Source: UBA4729 sp038236865
Lineage (GTDB): Bacteria > Patescibacteriota > Saccharimonadia > Saccharimonadales > UBA4665
Assembly: GCA_038236865.1 (NCBI GenBank)
Contig: JBBRZI010000018.1
Location: forward strand, 1-21,434
Length of the DNA stretch: 21,434 nt
Direction of reading: 5' to 3'
Program-made: the position numbers and the translations under genes
Notes under the pieces: generated by a model
Databases searched by the model: none
Seen by the model: only the letters and a program-made list of their open reading frames with translations
Told to the model about the DNA's origin: nothing
Part shown: piece after piece, positions 12,594 to 20,089 of the stretch
Numbering within the stretch: the first letter of the stretch is position 1
How the letters are laid out: the number at the start of each line of letters is the position of its first letter

Positions 12594-13946
12594 GTGGCCA
12601 AGAAAGCAATCGCCAACTATGTCTGTAGCAACTGTGGGGCCCAGGCGGCGTCGTGGAGCGGCCGCTGTGCGGTCTGTGGCGAATGGAACACCCTACAAGA
12701 GCAGTTATCGCCAGCCGGGCTCGCTACGAGCGTGGCCGGAGGACGGGTGCTCAAATCTCAATCGGTGGCATCTTCGGTTGCGTACGACCAACCGCGACTA
12801 GTCAGCGGCATGAACGACGTTGACGCCGTGCTGGGGGGCGGTTTGGTAGCCGGTAGTGTCAACTTGATTGCGGGGCAGCCAGGGATTGGTAAGAGCACGC
12901 TGTTGCTCCAGCTGGCTTATTTGGTGGCGGCCAAAGTCCCGGTACTCTACGTCAGCGGGGAAGAGTCGGCTTATCAGATCGGGCTACGGGCCGAGCGGCT
13001 CGGTACGCTACGGCCCGAACTACAGCTCGCCACCACCAGTTCGGCCGACGATATTGCGGCTACGATCGCCAGTGGCAAGTACAAACTGGTTGTCGTTGAT
13101 TCGATTCAGACGATTACCAGCGCGGCGATTAGCTCGGCCGCCGGCACGGTGTCACAGATCACCAATAGCACCCAGTTGATCACACTGGCCGCCAAGCAGA
13201 CGAATACGGCAGTCATCTTAGTTGGTCACGTGACCAAAGAAGGCGCCATCGCCGGTCCAAAAGTCCTCGAACATGTCGTTGACGTCGTGCTGCAGCTCGA
13301 AGGCGACCGCTACGGCGGGTTTAAGGTGCTCAGAGCCGTTAAGAACCGCTTTGGCTCGACTAACGAGGCTGGCATCTTTGAAATGGTCGAACAGGGCCTT
13401 ATGCCGGTCACAAATCCTTCGGCGGCGCTACTGGCTGAACGCCAAGTCAGTGACGGCTCGGTGGTACTCGCGACGCTCGAGGGCACCCGCCCACTACTCG
13501 TTGAAGTCCAAGCGCTCGTCAACCGCACGAGCTATGGTTACCCAAAGCGGGCTGCCAGTGGCTTTGATTTGAATCGACTCAACTTACTCGTTGCCATGTT
13601 GGAACGCCGGACCAAACTAAACTTGGGCGACCAAGACATATATATCAACATTGTCGGCGGTATGCAGATCCGCGAACCGGCCGCCGACCTGGCGATCTGC
13701 CTGGCAATTGGGTCAGCCGCCAAGGGTTTGCAGCTCAAACAAAACGCCGTTGTGTTTGGTGAGGTCGGCCTCAGCGGGGAAGTCCGTCACGTGCCGCACG
13801 CCGACCGGCGCCTGGCTGAAGCCAAAAAACTCGGCTTTGACGGCGCTATCGGTCCGGTCCAGAAAATGGGGAAGAAATTACCGCTCCTGCATGGTGTCCC
13901 CGATGTTCGAACAGCGCTCAACCAATTCCTCGAAAAAGATGCATAA
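12594..13946 (+). CDS. radA: DNA repair protein RadA (Sms)
   Basis: A 450-aa RadA, a hexameric helicase that helps recombination by branch migration from the D-loop. The N-terminal zinc finger has Cys11, Cys14, Cys25 and Cys28. The RecA-like core has Walker A GQPGIGKST (94-102), a Walker B strand (KLVVVDSIQT) and the RadA-specific KNRFG motif (250-254). The C-terminal third is the Lon-protease-like domain (GGMQIREPAADLAICLAIG). All expected parts are present, at normal length. The start is GTG with AAGGAG 6 nt upstream. The next gene begins immediately after the stop, so the two form a pair. Confidence 0.96.
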   Translation: MAKKAIANYVCSNCGAQAASWSGRCAVCGEWNTLQEQLSPAGLATSVAGGRVLKSQSVASSVAYDQPRLVSGMNDVDAVLGGGLVAGSVNLIAGQPGIGKSTLLLQLAYLVAAKVPVLYVSGEESAYQIGLRAERLGTLRPELQLATTSSADDIAATIASGKYKLVVVDSIQTITSAAISSAAGTVSQITNSTQLITLAAKQTNTAVILVGHVTKEGAIAGPKVLEHVVDVVLQLEGDRYGGFKVLRAVKNRFGSTNEAGIFEMVEQGLMPVTNPSAALLAERQVSDGSVVLATLEGTRPLLVEVQALVNRTSYGYPKRAASGFDLNRLNLLVAMLERRTKLNLGDQDIYINIVGGMQIREPAADLAICLAIGSAAKGLQLKQNAVVFGEVGLSGEVRHVPHADRRLAEAKKLGFDGAIGPVQKMGKKLPLLHGVPDVRTALNQFLEKDA

Positions 13947-14627
13947 GTGATCTACCTCGACACCGCCCTACTGCTAATCGTTATCGGGCTGCTGCTACGG
14001 CGCGTCAACTTGCCGCGGTCGGCGTCGGTGAAGGGTCAGCCAGTCATACTCGATTCGTGCGGGCTGATCGACGGCCGCATTATTGAGATTCACAAAGCTG
14101 GATTTATCGGTGCACCGCTGATCATTCCGGAATTTATCATCGCTGAATTGCAGCTGCTGGCTGATGGCAAAGATGCCTACAAGCGCGAACGAGCGCGGTT
14201 TGGCCTAGAGGTCGCCAAACAGTTGCGGGCTGAACCGGGCGGCACTGTCAACGTGTCGACTCAAGCTTTTCCGACAATCAAGGCGGTCGACGATAAACTT
14301 GTCGCCTTGGCGCAACGGGTGCCCGCCAGTCTGTACACGACCGATTATAACCTCGGTAAAGTCGCCGCCATTAAAGGCGTCACCGTGTTAAACGTCAATG
14401 AATTAGCCCAGCACCTCCGCCCGAGCGCCCTGCCGGGTGAACCAGTAACAGTTAAACTTATCCAAAAAGGCCAAACCAAGAACCAAGCTGTCGGCTATCT
14501 CGGAGACGGCACGATGGTGGTGGTTGACGACGCCACTAAACTCATCGGTAAAACGGTTGAGCTCATGGTGACGCGAAGCCATCAAACCGCCTCAGGCAAG
14601 ATGATCTTCGCAAAACGAGTCCAATAA
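13947..14627 (+). CDS. Membrane-anchored PIN-TRAM domain protein
   Basis: A 226-aa protein with one N-terminal membrane segment (about 4-17), a PIN nuclease domain (about 33-150) and a C-terminal TRAM RNA-binding domain (about 160-226). Putative metal ligands are Asp36 (ILDSCGLIDGR), Glu67, Asp115 and Asp133 (YTTDYNL), the four-acid PIN set. The order membrane-PIN-TRAM is that of the YacL family of Firmicutes and Actinobacteria, which has several membrane segments. This one has kept only one. YacL genes usually lie downstream of radA, which is also the case here. The GTG start at 13947 directly follows the radA TAA, so translation is probably coupled. It is likely an RNA-acting nuclease at the membrane; its substrate is unknown. 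Confidence 0.82.
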   Translation: MIYLDTALLLIVIGLLLRRVNLPRSASVKGQPVILDSCGLIDGRIIEIHKAGFIGAPLIIPEFIIAELQLLADGKDAYKRERARFGLEVAKQLRAEPGGTVNVSTQAFPTIKAVDDKLVALAQRVPASLYTTDYNLGKVAAIKGVTVLNVNELAQHLRPSALPGEPVTVKLIQKGQTKNQAVGYLGDGTMVVVDDATKLIGKTVELMVTRSHQTASGKMIFAKRVQ

Positions 14628-14648
14628 GCACGCAGTGGCTATTGGACT
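14618..14648. terminator. Shared hairpin spanning both convergent stop codons
   Basis: AGTCCAATA (14618-14626) and TATTGGACT (14640-14648) form a perfect 9-bp stem with a 13-nt loop. It overlaps the TAA of the PIN-TRAM gene (14625-14627) and the TAG of the PBP gene (14649-14647, minus). It probably protects or ends both transcripts; no T run is seen. Confidence 0.55.
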
Positions 14649-17600
14649 ATTGTTTCCACGATACAGTATTGGATGTCGAGTTGGTGTCGCCGATTGCCGT
14701 CAAGTTGGCGCTGTATTCCGATTTGTTAGTCAGGCCAGCAATGGCACCGGGTGAAGCAGGGAATGTAGAGCACGCACCGCCTGGGCCCGTTACACAGAGT
14801 TTGTAGCTGGTAGCGCCGGTAATGTTATTCCAGCTAAAGCTAGCCGCGTTGCCCGCGTGTGTGTCTAGTTTTAGGGTTAGCGCCTCTGGCGCCACTATTA
14901 AATTTATGGTGGCCGTGTCTGTTCCTTGGTAAAGAACGCTATCGGTGACCGCCGCGCTTAGCGTGGCCGCGCCGCTCGACGTCGGATTGTAAGTGAATGA
15001 CACAGTGCTGGGGGAGTCGCTGACGCCCTCGGTCTTTATGACCTGGCCATTGAGGGTAAAGGTGACGGTGCCGGGGTAACTAGGGAATTGGCCGTCCGAT
15101 AGGGCGTGGGTGCCTTGCGTGACAGTCGCCGTGATTGTACAGCTGGTGTCGCAAGTGTCGGGGGCGTTAAGGGTAATGACCGGGGGTGCATCGTTACAGT
15201 TGTGGACGTCGTCGGTCGGTGCTGCCGCCACTGTACCGGTTGGGCTGTCGGCGTTGGCAATGTTGGCTTTACCACCGTTGAAGATGTCGATGTTCCAGAA
15301 CGCAGCGTTACCATTTGTAATGGTCTGTTTGGCAAGGGCCGGTGTGCAGCTGGTGGCAACTTTGCCGGATACTTTATCGGTGGTTTGTGACGAACCGACT
15401 TTGGCAGCAGTACCACCGATGTACCAGCCCGGGTAGAGATCGTCTTTCGGACTTGGCTCGACATCACCAAAGTGAATGTGCTTGGTGAGTACGAACGCCG
15501 GGGCGGTCTTGATAGTGGCCGGCTGTACCCAGTTGTTGGCCTTAACACCGGTGTGGGCATATTCCATCCAACCACGGGTGAGGGGCTCGGTCAGGGTTTC
15601 CATCGAGGTGGTTAACGTCACGTGACGGGTGTGATTGCCGACCCACGACACGACGGCGTATTTGTTGGACCAGCTGGTCATTAATCCGTCGTAGCCATCG
15701 TTGGTGGTCCCGGTTTTGACAGCGAAGTTCCAGCCTTGGAAGCGGTGGAATTTGTAGCCGCCGCGACCCAATGTCGTACAGTCAGTCGCCGTACACGATC
15801 CGGGCAGGTAGCTGGCGTTCGGGTCGCTGGCCATGTTATTGACGATGAAGGCGGCATCAGCCTTGATGACTTGGTTGGCTTTGGGCTGGGTCCATTGGTA
15901 CTTGGTTTTGCTAGCCGCATCGGTGATTTTGAGGATGTAGGTGCGTGGAATGGCGTTACCGAGCCGGGCCAACGTCGACAGGCCGTTGACGTGGTCGTCG
16001 AGATGCAGGAACGCGCCGTCACCAATAGCCGAAGCGCCGTAACATTGAGTGGTCTCGGTCAGGGCTTCGTCGCTGTAGCAATTATAGCTGCTACGGTGTT
16101 TTTGCTGGTCGTAGCTGTTGGCCATCATGGCCGAAGCGGTACTAATGACCTTATTAATCGAAGTGACATGTCCGGTGCTGGTGTCGTTGGGCGATGCCAT
16201 CAGCATGGCTTTGACGGCCGGCACGTTGCGGGAGCCGCCCAGGGCGTAACGCAGCGGTAATGGGCCAGGGTAGATAAAGTCGTAATCGGTTAAACAGTTG
16301 CCGCCGTTTTTGGGTAGCTGCTTGTTGGTGCAGGGGTAACCCGGCAGGGGTGTTTGGGTATCGTAGAGTACCGAGCCCGCACCGACGTTATTATTATTGT
16401 TAATCATTGTGACGTAGTCATAGGGCTTAAAGCTCGAGCCGGGCGGGATATGAATGCCGGCGGCATAGTTATCCTGGCCGTGATCGGTGTTGGTAAAATC
16501 AGTGCCACCGACCAGTGTAACGATTTGGCCGGTCTGGACGTCTTCGCCGACCATGGCCTCTTCGTCGGCGCCGTAGCGGGTAATGTTGCGTAAGTTGGCG
16601 GCCACGAGCGCTTCGGCTTTGTCTTGCAAATTCAGATCAAGGGTGGTCGTAACTTTCCAGCCGCCGCGTGACACAAGCGTTGCTCCGTATTTCTCTTGGA
16701 GTTGGGCCTTGGCGGAGAGCGTGAAATAGGGGGCTTTGATGCCGGCATACTTGGGTGTCTGCGGTTTGACTTGGGAGAGAACATCGACTTTTTTAGCGGC
16801 GTCGGCCTCGGCTTGGGTAATATATTTTTGGTCGGCCATTTGGTTTAGAATGTAGTGCTGGCGATTAAGCAAAGCCGTCTCACTGAAACTATCGGCCGTT
16901 ACGGCTGGGTTAAAGCGGGCGCTGGCATACGGTGAGTAAAAGCTCGGTGACTGCGGGATGGCAGCCAGCATGGCGGCTTGGGGCAGGGTTAGACTTTTGG
17001 CGTCAGTTTGGAAGTAATCGCGGGCGGCCGTTTCGACGCCGTAATCAACACCACCATAGGGAGCGATGTTGAGGTAGCCGGTCAAAATATCGGCTTTGCT
17101 GTATTCGCGTTCGAGCTCGACGGCCAGAATCAGCTCTTTGACCTTGCGAGTGACGGTGCGGTTTTCGGTCCACTGTTCGTTAAGCTTAACGAGCTGTTGG
17201 GTAATTGTCGAACCGCCCTGGACGCTGCCCCCGCCACCGAATATGTCGTGCGTGGCAGCGCGGGAAATCCCACGGACATCAAACGCGCCGTGCTTGTAGA
17301 AGTTTTTGTCTTCTACAGCGACGGTGGCTTGCTTCATATAAATCGAGATATCTTTAGTGTCGACGGGCGTGCGCTTGATGGCGTCGTAATCTTGCCAGAG
17401 GACGGTTTTGCCGGTGCGGTCGTAGTAGGTAATGCTGCCACCGAGGTCACTGCCGGCGATGTCTTTGACTTTAGGTAGGTCTTTCCGGAAGTAGGCAAAC
17501 AGCCCGATCGTCAAGAAAAAGCCTATCAGGATAGCGATGCCGACGATTTTCAGAGCCATGATGCCACCTTCGCGGCTTAGCCAGTATTGGGCGACCCGCT

Positions 17601-17802
17601 TGGGTTGCAGGCGGTGTAGGACGCGCTTGAATTTGCCTTTGGGTAGGGTACTTAAGTAAGTAGCTTTGCTGGCGATACGACTCATTTTGTTGGCCATCAG
17701 GCGATCACTCAGTGAGCGGTGGACTTTGATGCTCTTGCCGCTTTTCGTTGTAAACGTATTTTTAGCGCGGCGGTTTCGCCCCGATCCTCTAGAAGTATTC
17801 AT
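14647..17802 (-). CDS. Class A penicillin-binding protein (transglycosylase/transpeptidase) with C-terminal Ig/FN3-like domains
   Basis: A 1051-aa bifunctional peptidoglycan synthase. A basic cytoplasmic tail (1-80) precedes one membrane segment (82-105). The GT51 glycosyltransferase follows, with Glu164 in VAVEDKNFYKHG and the GGSTITQQLVK motif. The transpeptidase has Ser456 of SSFK (S-x-x-K), a GSRN motif as S-x-N and Lys696 of KTGTT. After the transpeptidase come some 270 extra residues, including an Ig-like repeat (about 865-970) and a fibronectin III-like repeat at the end. About twelve Cys lie in the outside part, often in close pairs (SCTATDC, DTCDTSC, LCVTGPGGAC), suggesting disulfides. 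The frame is open to 17841, but that ATG falls in the promoter -10, so the ATG at 17802 is chosen. Confidence 0.92.
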   Translation of the reverse strand: MNTSRGSGRNRRAKNTFTTKSGKSIKVHRSLSDRLMANKMSRIASKATYLSTLPKGKFKRVLHRLQPKRVAQYWLSREGGIMALKIVGIAILIGFFLTIGLFAYFRKDLPKVKDIAGSDLGGSITYYDRTGKTVLWQDYDAIKRTPVDTKDISIYMKQATVAVEDKNFYKHGAFDVRGISRAATHDIFGGGGSVQGGSTITQQLVKLNEQWTENRTVTRKVKELILAVELEREYSKADILTGYLNIAPYGGVDYGVETAARDYFQTDAKSLTLPQAAMLAAIPQSPSFYSPYASARFNPAVTADSFSETALLNRQHYILNQMADQKYITQAEADAAKKVDVLSQVKPQTPKYAGIKAPYFTLSAKAQLQEKYGATLVSRGGWKVTTTLDLNLQDKAEALVAANLRNITRYGADEEAMVGEDVQTGQIVTLVGGTDFTNTDHGQDNYAAGIHIPPGSSFKPYDYVTMINNNNNVGAGSVLYDTQTPLPGYPCTNKQLPKNGGNCLTDYDFIYPGPLPLRYALGGSRNVPAVKAMLMASPNDTSTGHVTSINKVISTASAMMANSYDQQKHRSSYNCYSDEALTETTQCYGASAIGDGAFLHLDDHVNGLSTLARLGNAIPRTYILKITDAASKTKYQWTQPKANQVIKADAAFIVNNMASDPNASYLPGSCTATDCTTLGRGGYKFHRFQGWNFAVKTGTTNDGYDGLMTSWSNKYAVVSWVGNHTRHVTLTTSMETLTEPLTRGWMEYAHTGVKANNWVQPATIKTAPAFVLTKHIHFGDVEPSPKDDLYPGWYIGGTAAKVGSSQTTDKVSGKVATSCTPALAKQTITNGNAAFWNIDIFNGGKANIANADSPTGTVAAAPTDDVHNCNDAPPVITLNAPDTCDTSCTITATVTQGTHALSDGQFPSYPGTVTFTLNGQVIKTEGVSDSPSTVSFTYNPTSSGAATLSAAVTDSVLYQGTDTATINLIVAPEALTLKLDTHAGNAASFSWNNITGATSYKLCVTGPGGACSTFPASPGAIAGLTNKSEYSANLTAIGDTNSTSNTVSWKQ

Positions 17803-17809
17803 AGTTATA

Positions 17810-17848
17810 AGTCTAACTCCTCGTAAATTTCTTAGGCTCATTATAGCA
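17810..17848 (-). promoter_or_regulatory. Promoter of the penicillin-binding protein gene
   Basis: On the minus strand TGC-TATAAT (17848-17840) is a perfect extended -10, with predicted start near 17833 and a leader of about 31 nt containing GAGGAG (17822-17817), 14 nt before the ATG. A second -10-like TAGACT (17815-17810) ends 7 nt before the ATG and could give a leaderless form. Confidence 0.6.
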
Positions 17849-17903
17849 AACAGCGACTATATACAGGCTATGTTTAGTAAAATCACTACAGTTGCAACTC
17901 AGA

Positions 17904-17966
17904 TTTGCGGTCATCTTTGGATGGGCTATACTTTGAGCTATAGTTAAGTGTAATTAACCTATCGAA
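17904..17966 (+). promoter_or_regulatory. tyrS promoter region (two candidates)
   Basis: Upstream candidate: TTGCGG (17905-17910), 16 nt, TATACT (17927-17932). Downstream candidate: TTGAGC (17933-17938), 16 nt, TAACCT (17955-17960), ending 6 nt before the ATG and giving a leaderless mRNA. No Shine-Dalgarno is seen before the ATG. Confidence 0.45.
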
Positions 17967-19232
17967 ATGAGTTCCATGACCCTATCCGAAGAACTAGTAT
18001 GGCGCGGCCAAATCAAAGATAAGACATTTCCTGATATTGCTTGGCTCGACACGCCCCGGACGTTTTATCTGGGGGCCGATTGCCAATCGTCCGATAGTCT
18101 GACGATTGGTAACTTGGCAATTTTCATGCTCGCCAAGCGCCTCAACCGGGCCGGTTGGAAAACAATCCTGCTGGTGGGCGGTGCGACGAGCCTGATCGGT
18201 GATCCGGGCGGCAAGGACGACGAACGCCAACTCAAAACCCGCGCCGAAATTACCGCCAACGTTGCCGGCATCAAGCGTCAGGTTCAAAAATTGTTTGCGG
18301 GCGCCGAGTTTACACTGGTCGATAACTACGACTGGTTTAAAGATATTAATTTTCTCGATTTTCTGCGCGATGTCGGCAAACATTACAGCATGACGGAGCT
18401 TACGCAGCGCGACTTCATCAGCGAACGCATGGGTGAGGGCGGCAGCGGCATCAGTTACGCCGAATTCAGCTATACACTGATCCAGGGCTATGACTTTTGG
18501 CAGCTCTATAAAGACCAAGGCGTTGTCCTGCAGATCGGCGGCTCCGACCAATGGGGCAATATGCTGTCGGGTGTGCCGCTTATCCGTAAAAAGGAATCAG
18601 CCGAAGTCCACGCCTTAAGTGCGCCGCTGGTGCTCGATAAGACGACCGGAAAGAAATTCGGCAAAAGCGAAGCCGGTGCTGTCTGGCTTGACCCAGCCAA
18701 AACCTCACCAACTCAGTTCTATCAGTTCTGGATCAACACCGACGACATTGCTGTCGCCGACTATCTCAAAATCTACACCGACCTCGACCAAACGGCGGTT
18801 GATCAGCTGATGACTGTACACGCCACCCAGCCGCAGGCGCGGGCGCCTCAGCAGAAACTTGCCTTTGAGGTCACGCGCCTCGTGCACGGCGACGCCGCGG
18901 CAACGACTGCCCAAGAAGTCACCGCGTATTTGACGGGTCAGGCTTCCGTCAGCGCCGCCAGCGACGCCGCTTTGGAGGCTATCCGTCACGAGCTACCGAG
19001 TATCCAGTCTACCCCGATTGGCTCGATCATCGATGCCTTGGTCAGTGCTCATTTGGCGCCATCCAATTCCGAAGCCCGCCGTTTAGTCGACGGCAACGCT
19101 ATTAGCATCAACGGTGCGAAGGTGAACCGTGAAAACTTTACGGCCGACGATTTTGTGAATGGGCGCTTGCTGCTACGTCGCGGTAAAGCCTTCAAGGACT
19201 CGGCTTTAATTGAACAAGGTGACAAAGAATAA
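17967..19232 (+). CDS. tyrS: Tyrosyl-tRNA synthetase
   Basis: A 421-aa class I aminoacyl-tRNA synthetase that charges tRNA-Tyr. The Rossmann core starts with FYLGADCQSSDSLTIGN, where the HIGH signature appears as TIGN (46-49): both His are replaced, and the loop is one residue longer than the common GFDPTADSLHIGH. The KMSKS-like loop is KFGKS (230-234), within KKFGKSEAGAVWLDP, as usual for TyrRS. GISYAEFSYTLIQGYDFW and the QIGGSDQWGN tyrosine-binding segment are intact. A C-terminal S4 RNA-binding domain occupies about 355-415. Length is normal. ATG 17967 is preferred over the in-frame ATG at 17976 because a -10-like hexamer lies 6 nt before it. Confidence 0.94.
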   Translation: MSSMTLSEELVWRGQIKDKTFPDIAWLDTPRTFYLGADCQSSDSLTIGNLAIFMLAKRLNRAGWKTILLVGGATSLIGDPGGKDDERQLKTRAEITANVAGIKRQVQKLFAGAEFTLVDNYDWFKDINFLDFLRDVGKHYSMTELTQRDFISERMGEGGSGISYAEFSYTLIQGYDFWQLYKDQGVVLQIGGSDQWGNMLSGVPLIRKKESAEVHALSAPLVLDKTTGKKFGKSEAGAVWLDPAKTSPTQFYQFWINTDDIAVADYLKIYTDLDQTAVDQLMTVHATQPQARAPQQKLAFEVTRLVHGDAAATTAQEVTAYLTGQASVSAASDAALEAIRHELPSIQSTPIGSIIDALVSAHLAPSNSEARRLVDGNAISINGAKVNRENFTADDFVNGRLLLRRGKAFKDSALIEQGDKE

Positions 19233-19241
19233 CCAATAGCC

Positions 19242-19262
19242 TGATATACTGATACCTAACCT
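19242..19262 (+). promoter_or_regulatory. Extended -10 promoter of the SAM methyltransferase gene
   Basis: TGA-TATACT (19242-19250) lies right after tyrS. The ATG at 19263 is 12 nt beyond it, predicting a leader of about 5 nt without a ribosome binding site. Confidence 0.55.
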
Positions 19263-20048
19263 ATGTCTGATTCAACCACTCTCCCCGACAAGCACAAAAA
19301 ACGGGCTGACCAGTATAATGACCCATCACATAACTACCTCCACTACTGGGATGGTCGTGACTACGAGCACGCCGCCGAAGAAATCGCCCTCAAAAAGCTG
19401 TTGCGCGGCAAACACTTCCAAACAGCCATTGATATCGGTGGCGGCTATGGTCGGCTGTGCGTATTCCTAGAGGACTATGCCAAAAAAGTTATTTTGGCTG
19501 AACCTAGCCAACAGCAGCTCGATATTGCCGTGGAGTTCCTCAGGGATCACCCGGAAATCGACCGCGTGCTCACTCAAGCCGACGACCTGAAGTTTGCCGA
19601 CGGTTCGGCCGATCTGATCACCATGATCCGTGTTATGCACCACTTGCCCGACCCCCGCAATGAATTCAACGAAATCAATCGGGTACTGAGCGACGATGGC
19701 TTCGCCATTATTGAAGTCGCAAACTATCTGCACGCCCGCAACCGCCTCAAACACTTGCTGCGCGGCGAGCGGATGCCGGTGAAACCAGTCGACATTCGTT
19801 CCAAGATCAATCAACGCGCCGACGAGATTCCGTTCGTGAACCACAACCCGCGCACCGTTATTCGTCAGCTCGAATTGGCTGGTCTGCATGTCGAGTCCAC
19901 CTTATCAGTCTCTAATTTGCGCAGTACCCGTTTGAAGCAAATCATCCCCCACAAGATCCTTATCGCTACTGAACACGTTTTACAGCGCCCGCTGGCCAGC
20001 AGCTACTTTGGCCCGAGCATCTTCTTGCTGGTTCGCAAAGCCAACTAA
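19263..20048 (+). CDS. SAM-dependent class I methyltransferase
   Basis: A 261-aa soluble methyltransferase of the UbiE/Methyltransf_11 type. Motif I is AIDIGGGYGR (55-64). The acidic end of the second strand reads VILAEPS, motif II is around QADDLKFADGSADLITMIRV, and MHHLPDP follows as the usual post-motif. The residues after about 170 are a variable lid with basic stretches. The pattern is characteristic of small-molecule methyltransferases, but no substrate can be read from the sequence. There is no membrane segment. It sits between tyrS and recG with its own promoter, so the neighbours give no functional clue. Confidence 0.85.
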   Translation: MSDSTTLPDKHKKRADQYNDPSHNYLHYWDGRDYEHAAEEIALKKLLRGKHFQTAIDIGGGYGRLCVFLEDYAKKVILAEPSQQQLDIAVEFLRDHPEIDRVLTQADDLKFADGSADLITMIRVMHHLPDPRNEFNEINRVLSDDGFAIIEVANYLHARNRLKHLLRGERMPVKPVDIRSKINQRADEIPFVNHNPRTVIRQLELAGLHVESTLSVSNLRSTRLKQIIPHKILIATEHVLQRPLASSYFGPSIFLLVRKAN

Positions 20049-20054
20049 ACGGAA

Positions 20055-20089
20055 TTGGGCAACGGCCCCAGCACTTGTATACTCGAGGG
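20055..20089 (+). promoter_or_regulatory. recG promoter
   Basis: TTGGGC (20055-20060), 17 nt, TATACT (20078-20083), then 6 nt to the ATG at 20090. Transcription should begin at the A of the start codon, giving a leaderless recG mRNA. Confidence 0.65.

Noticed and set aside
17803..17841. Upstream start of the penicillin-binding protein at 17841
   Set aside because: That ATG is part of the TATAAT of the best promoter there, so it would not be transcribed from it.
17666..17947. Plus-strand open frame of 93 codons across the PBP start and the tyrS promoter
   Set aside because: It is antisense to the PBP gene for half its length, has no recognisable motif, and covers promoters on both strands.
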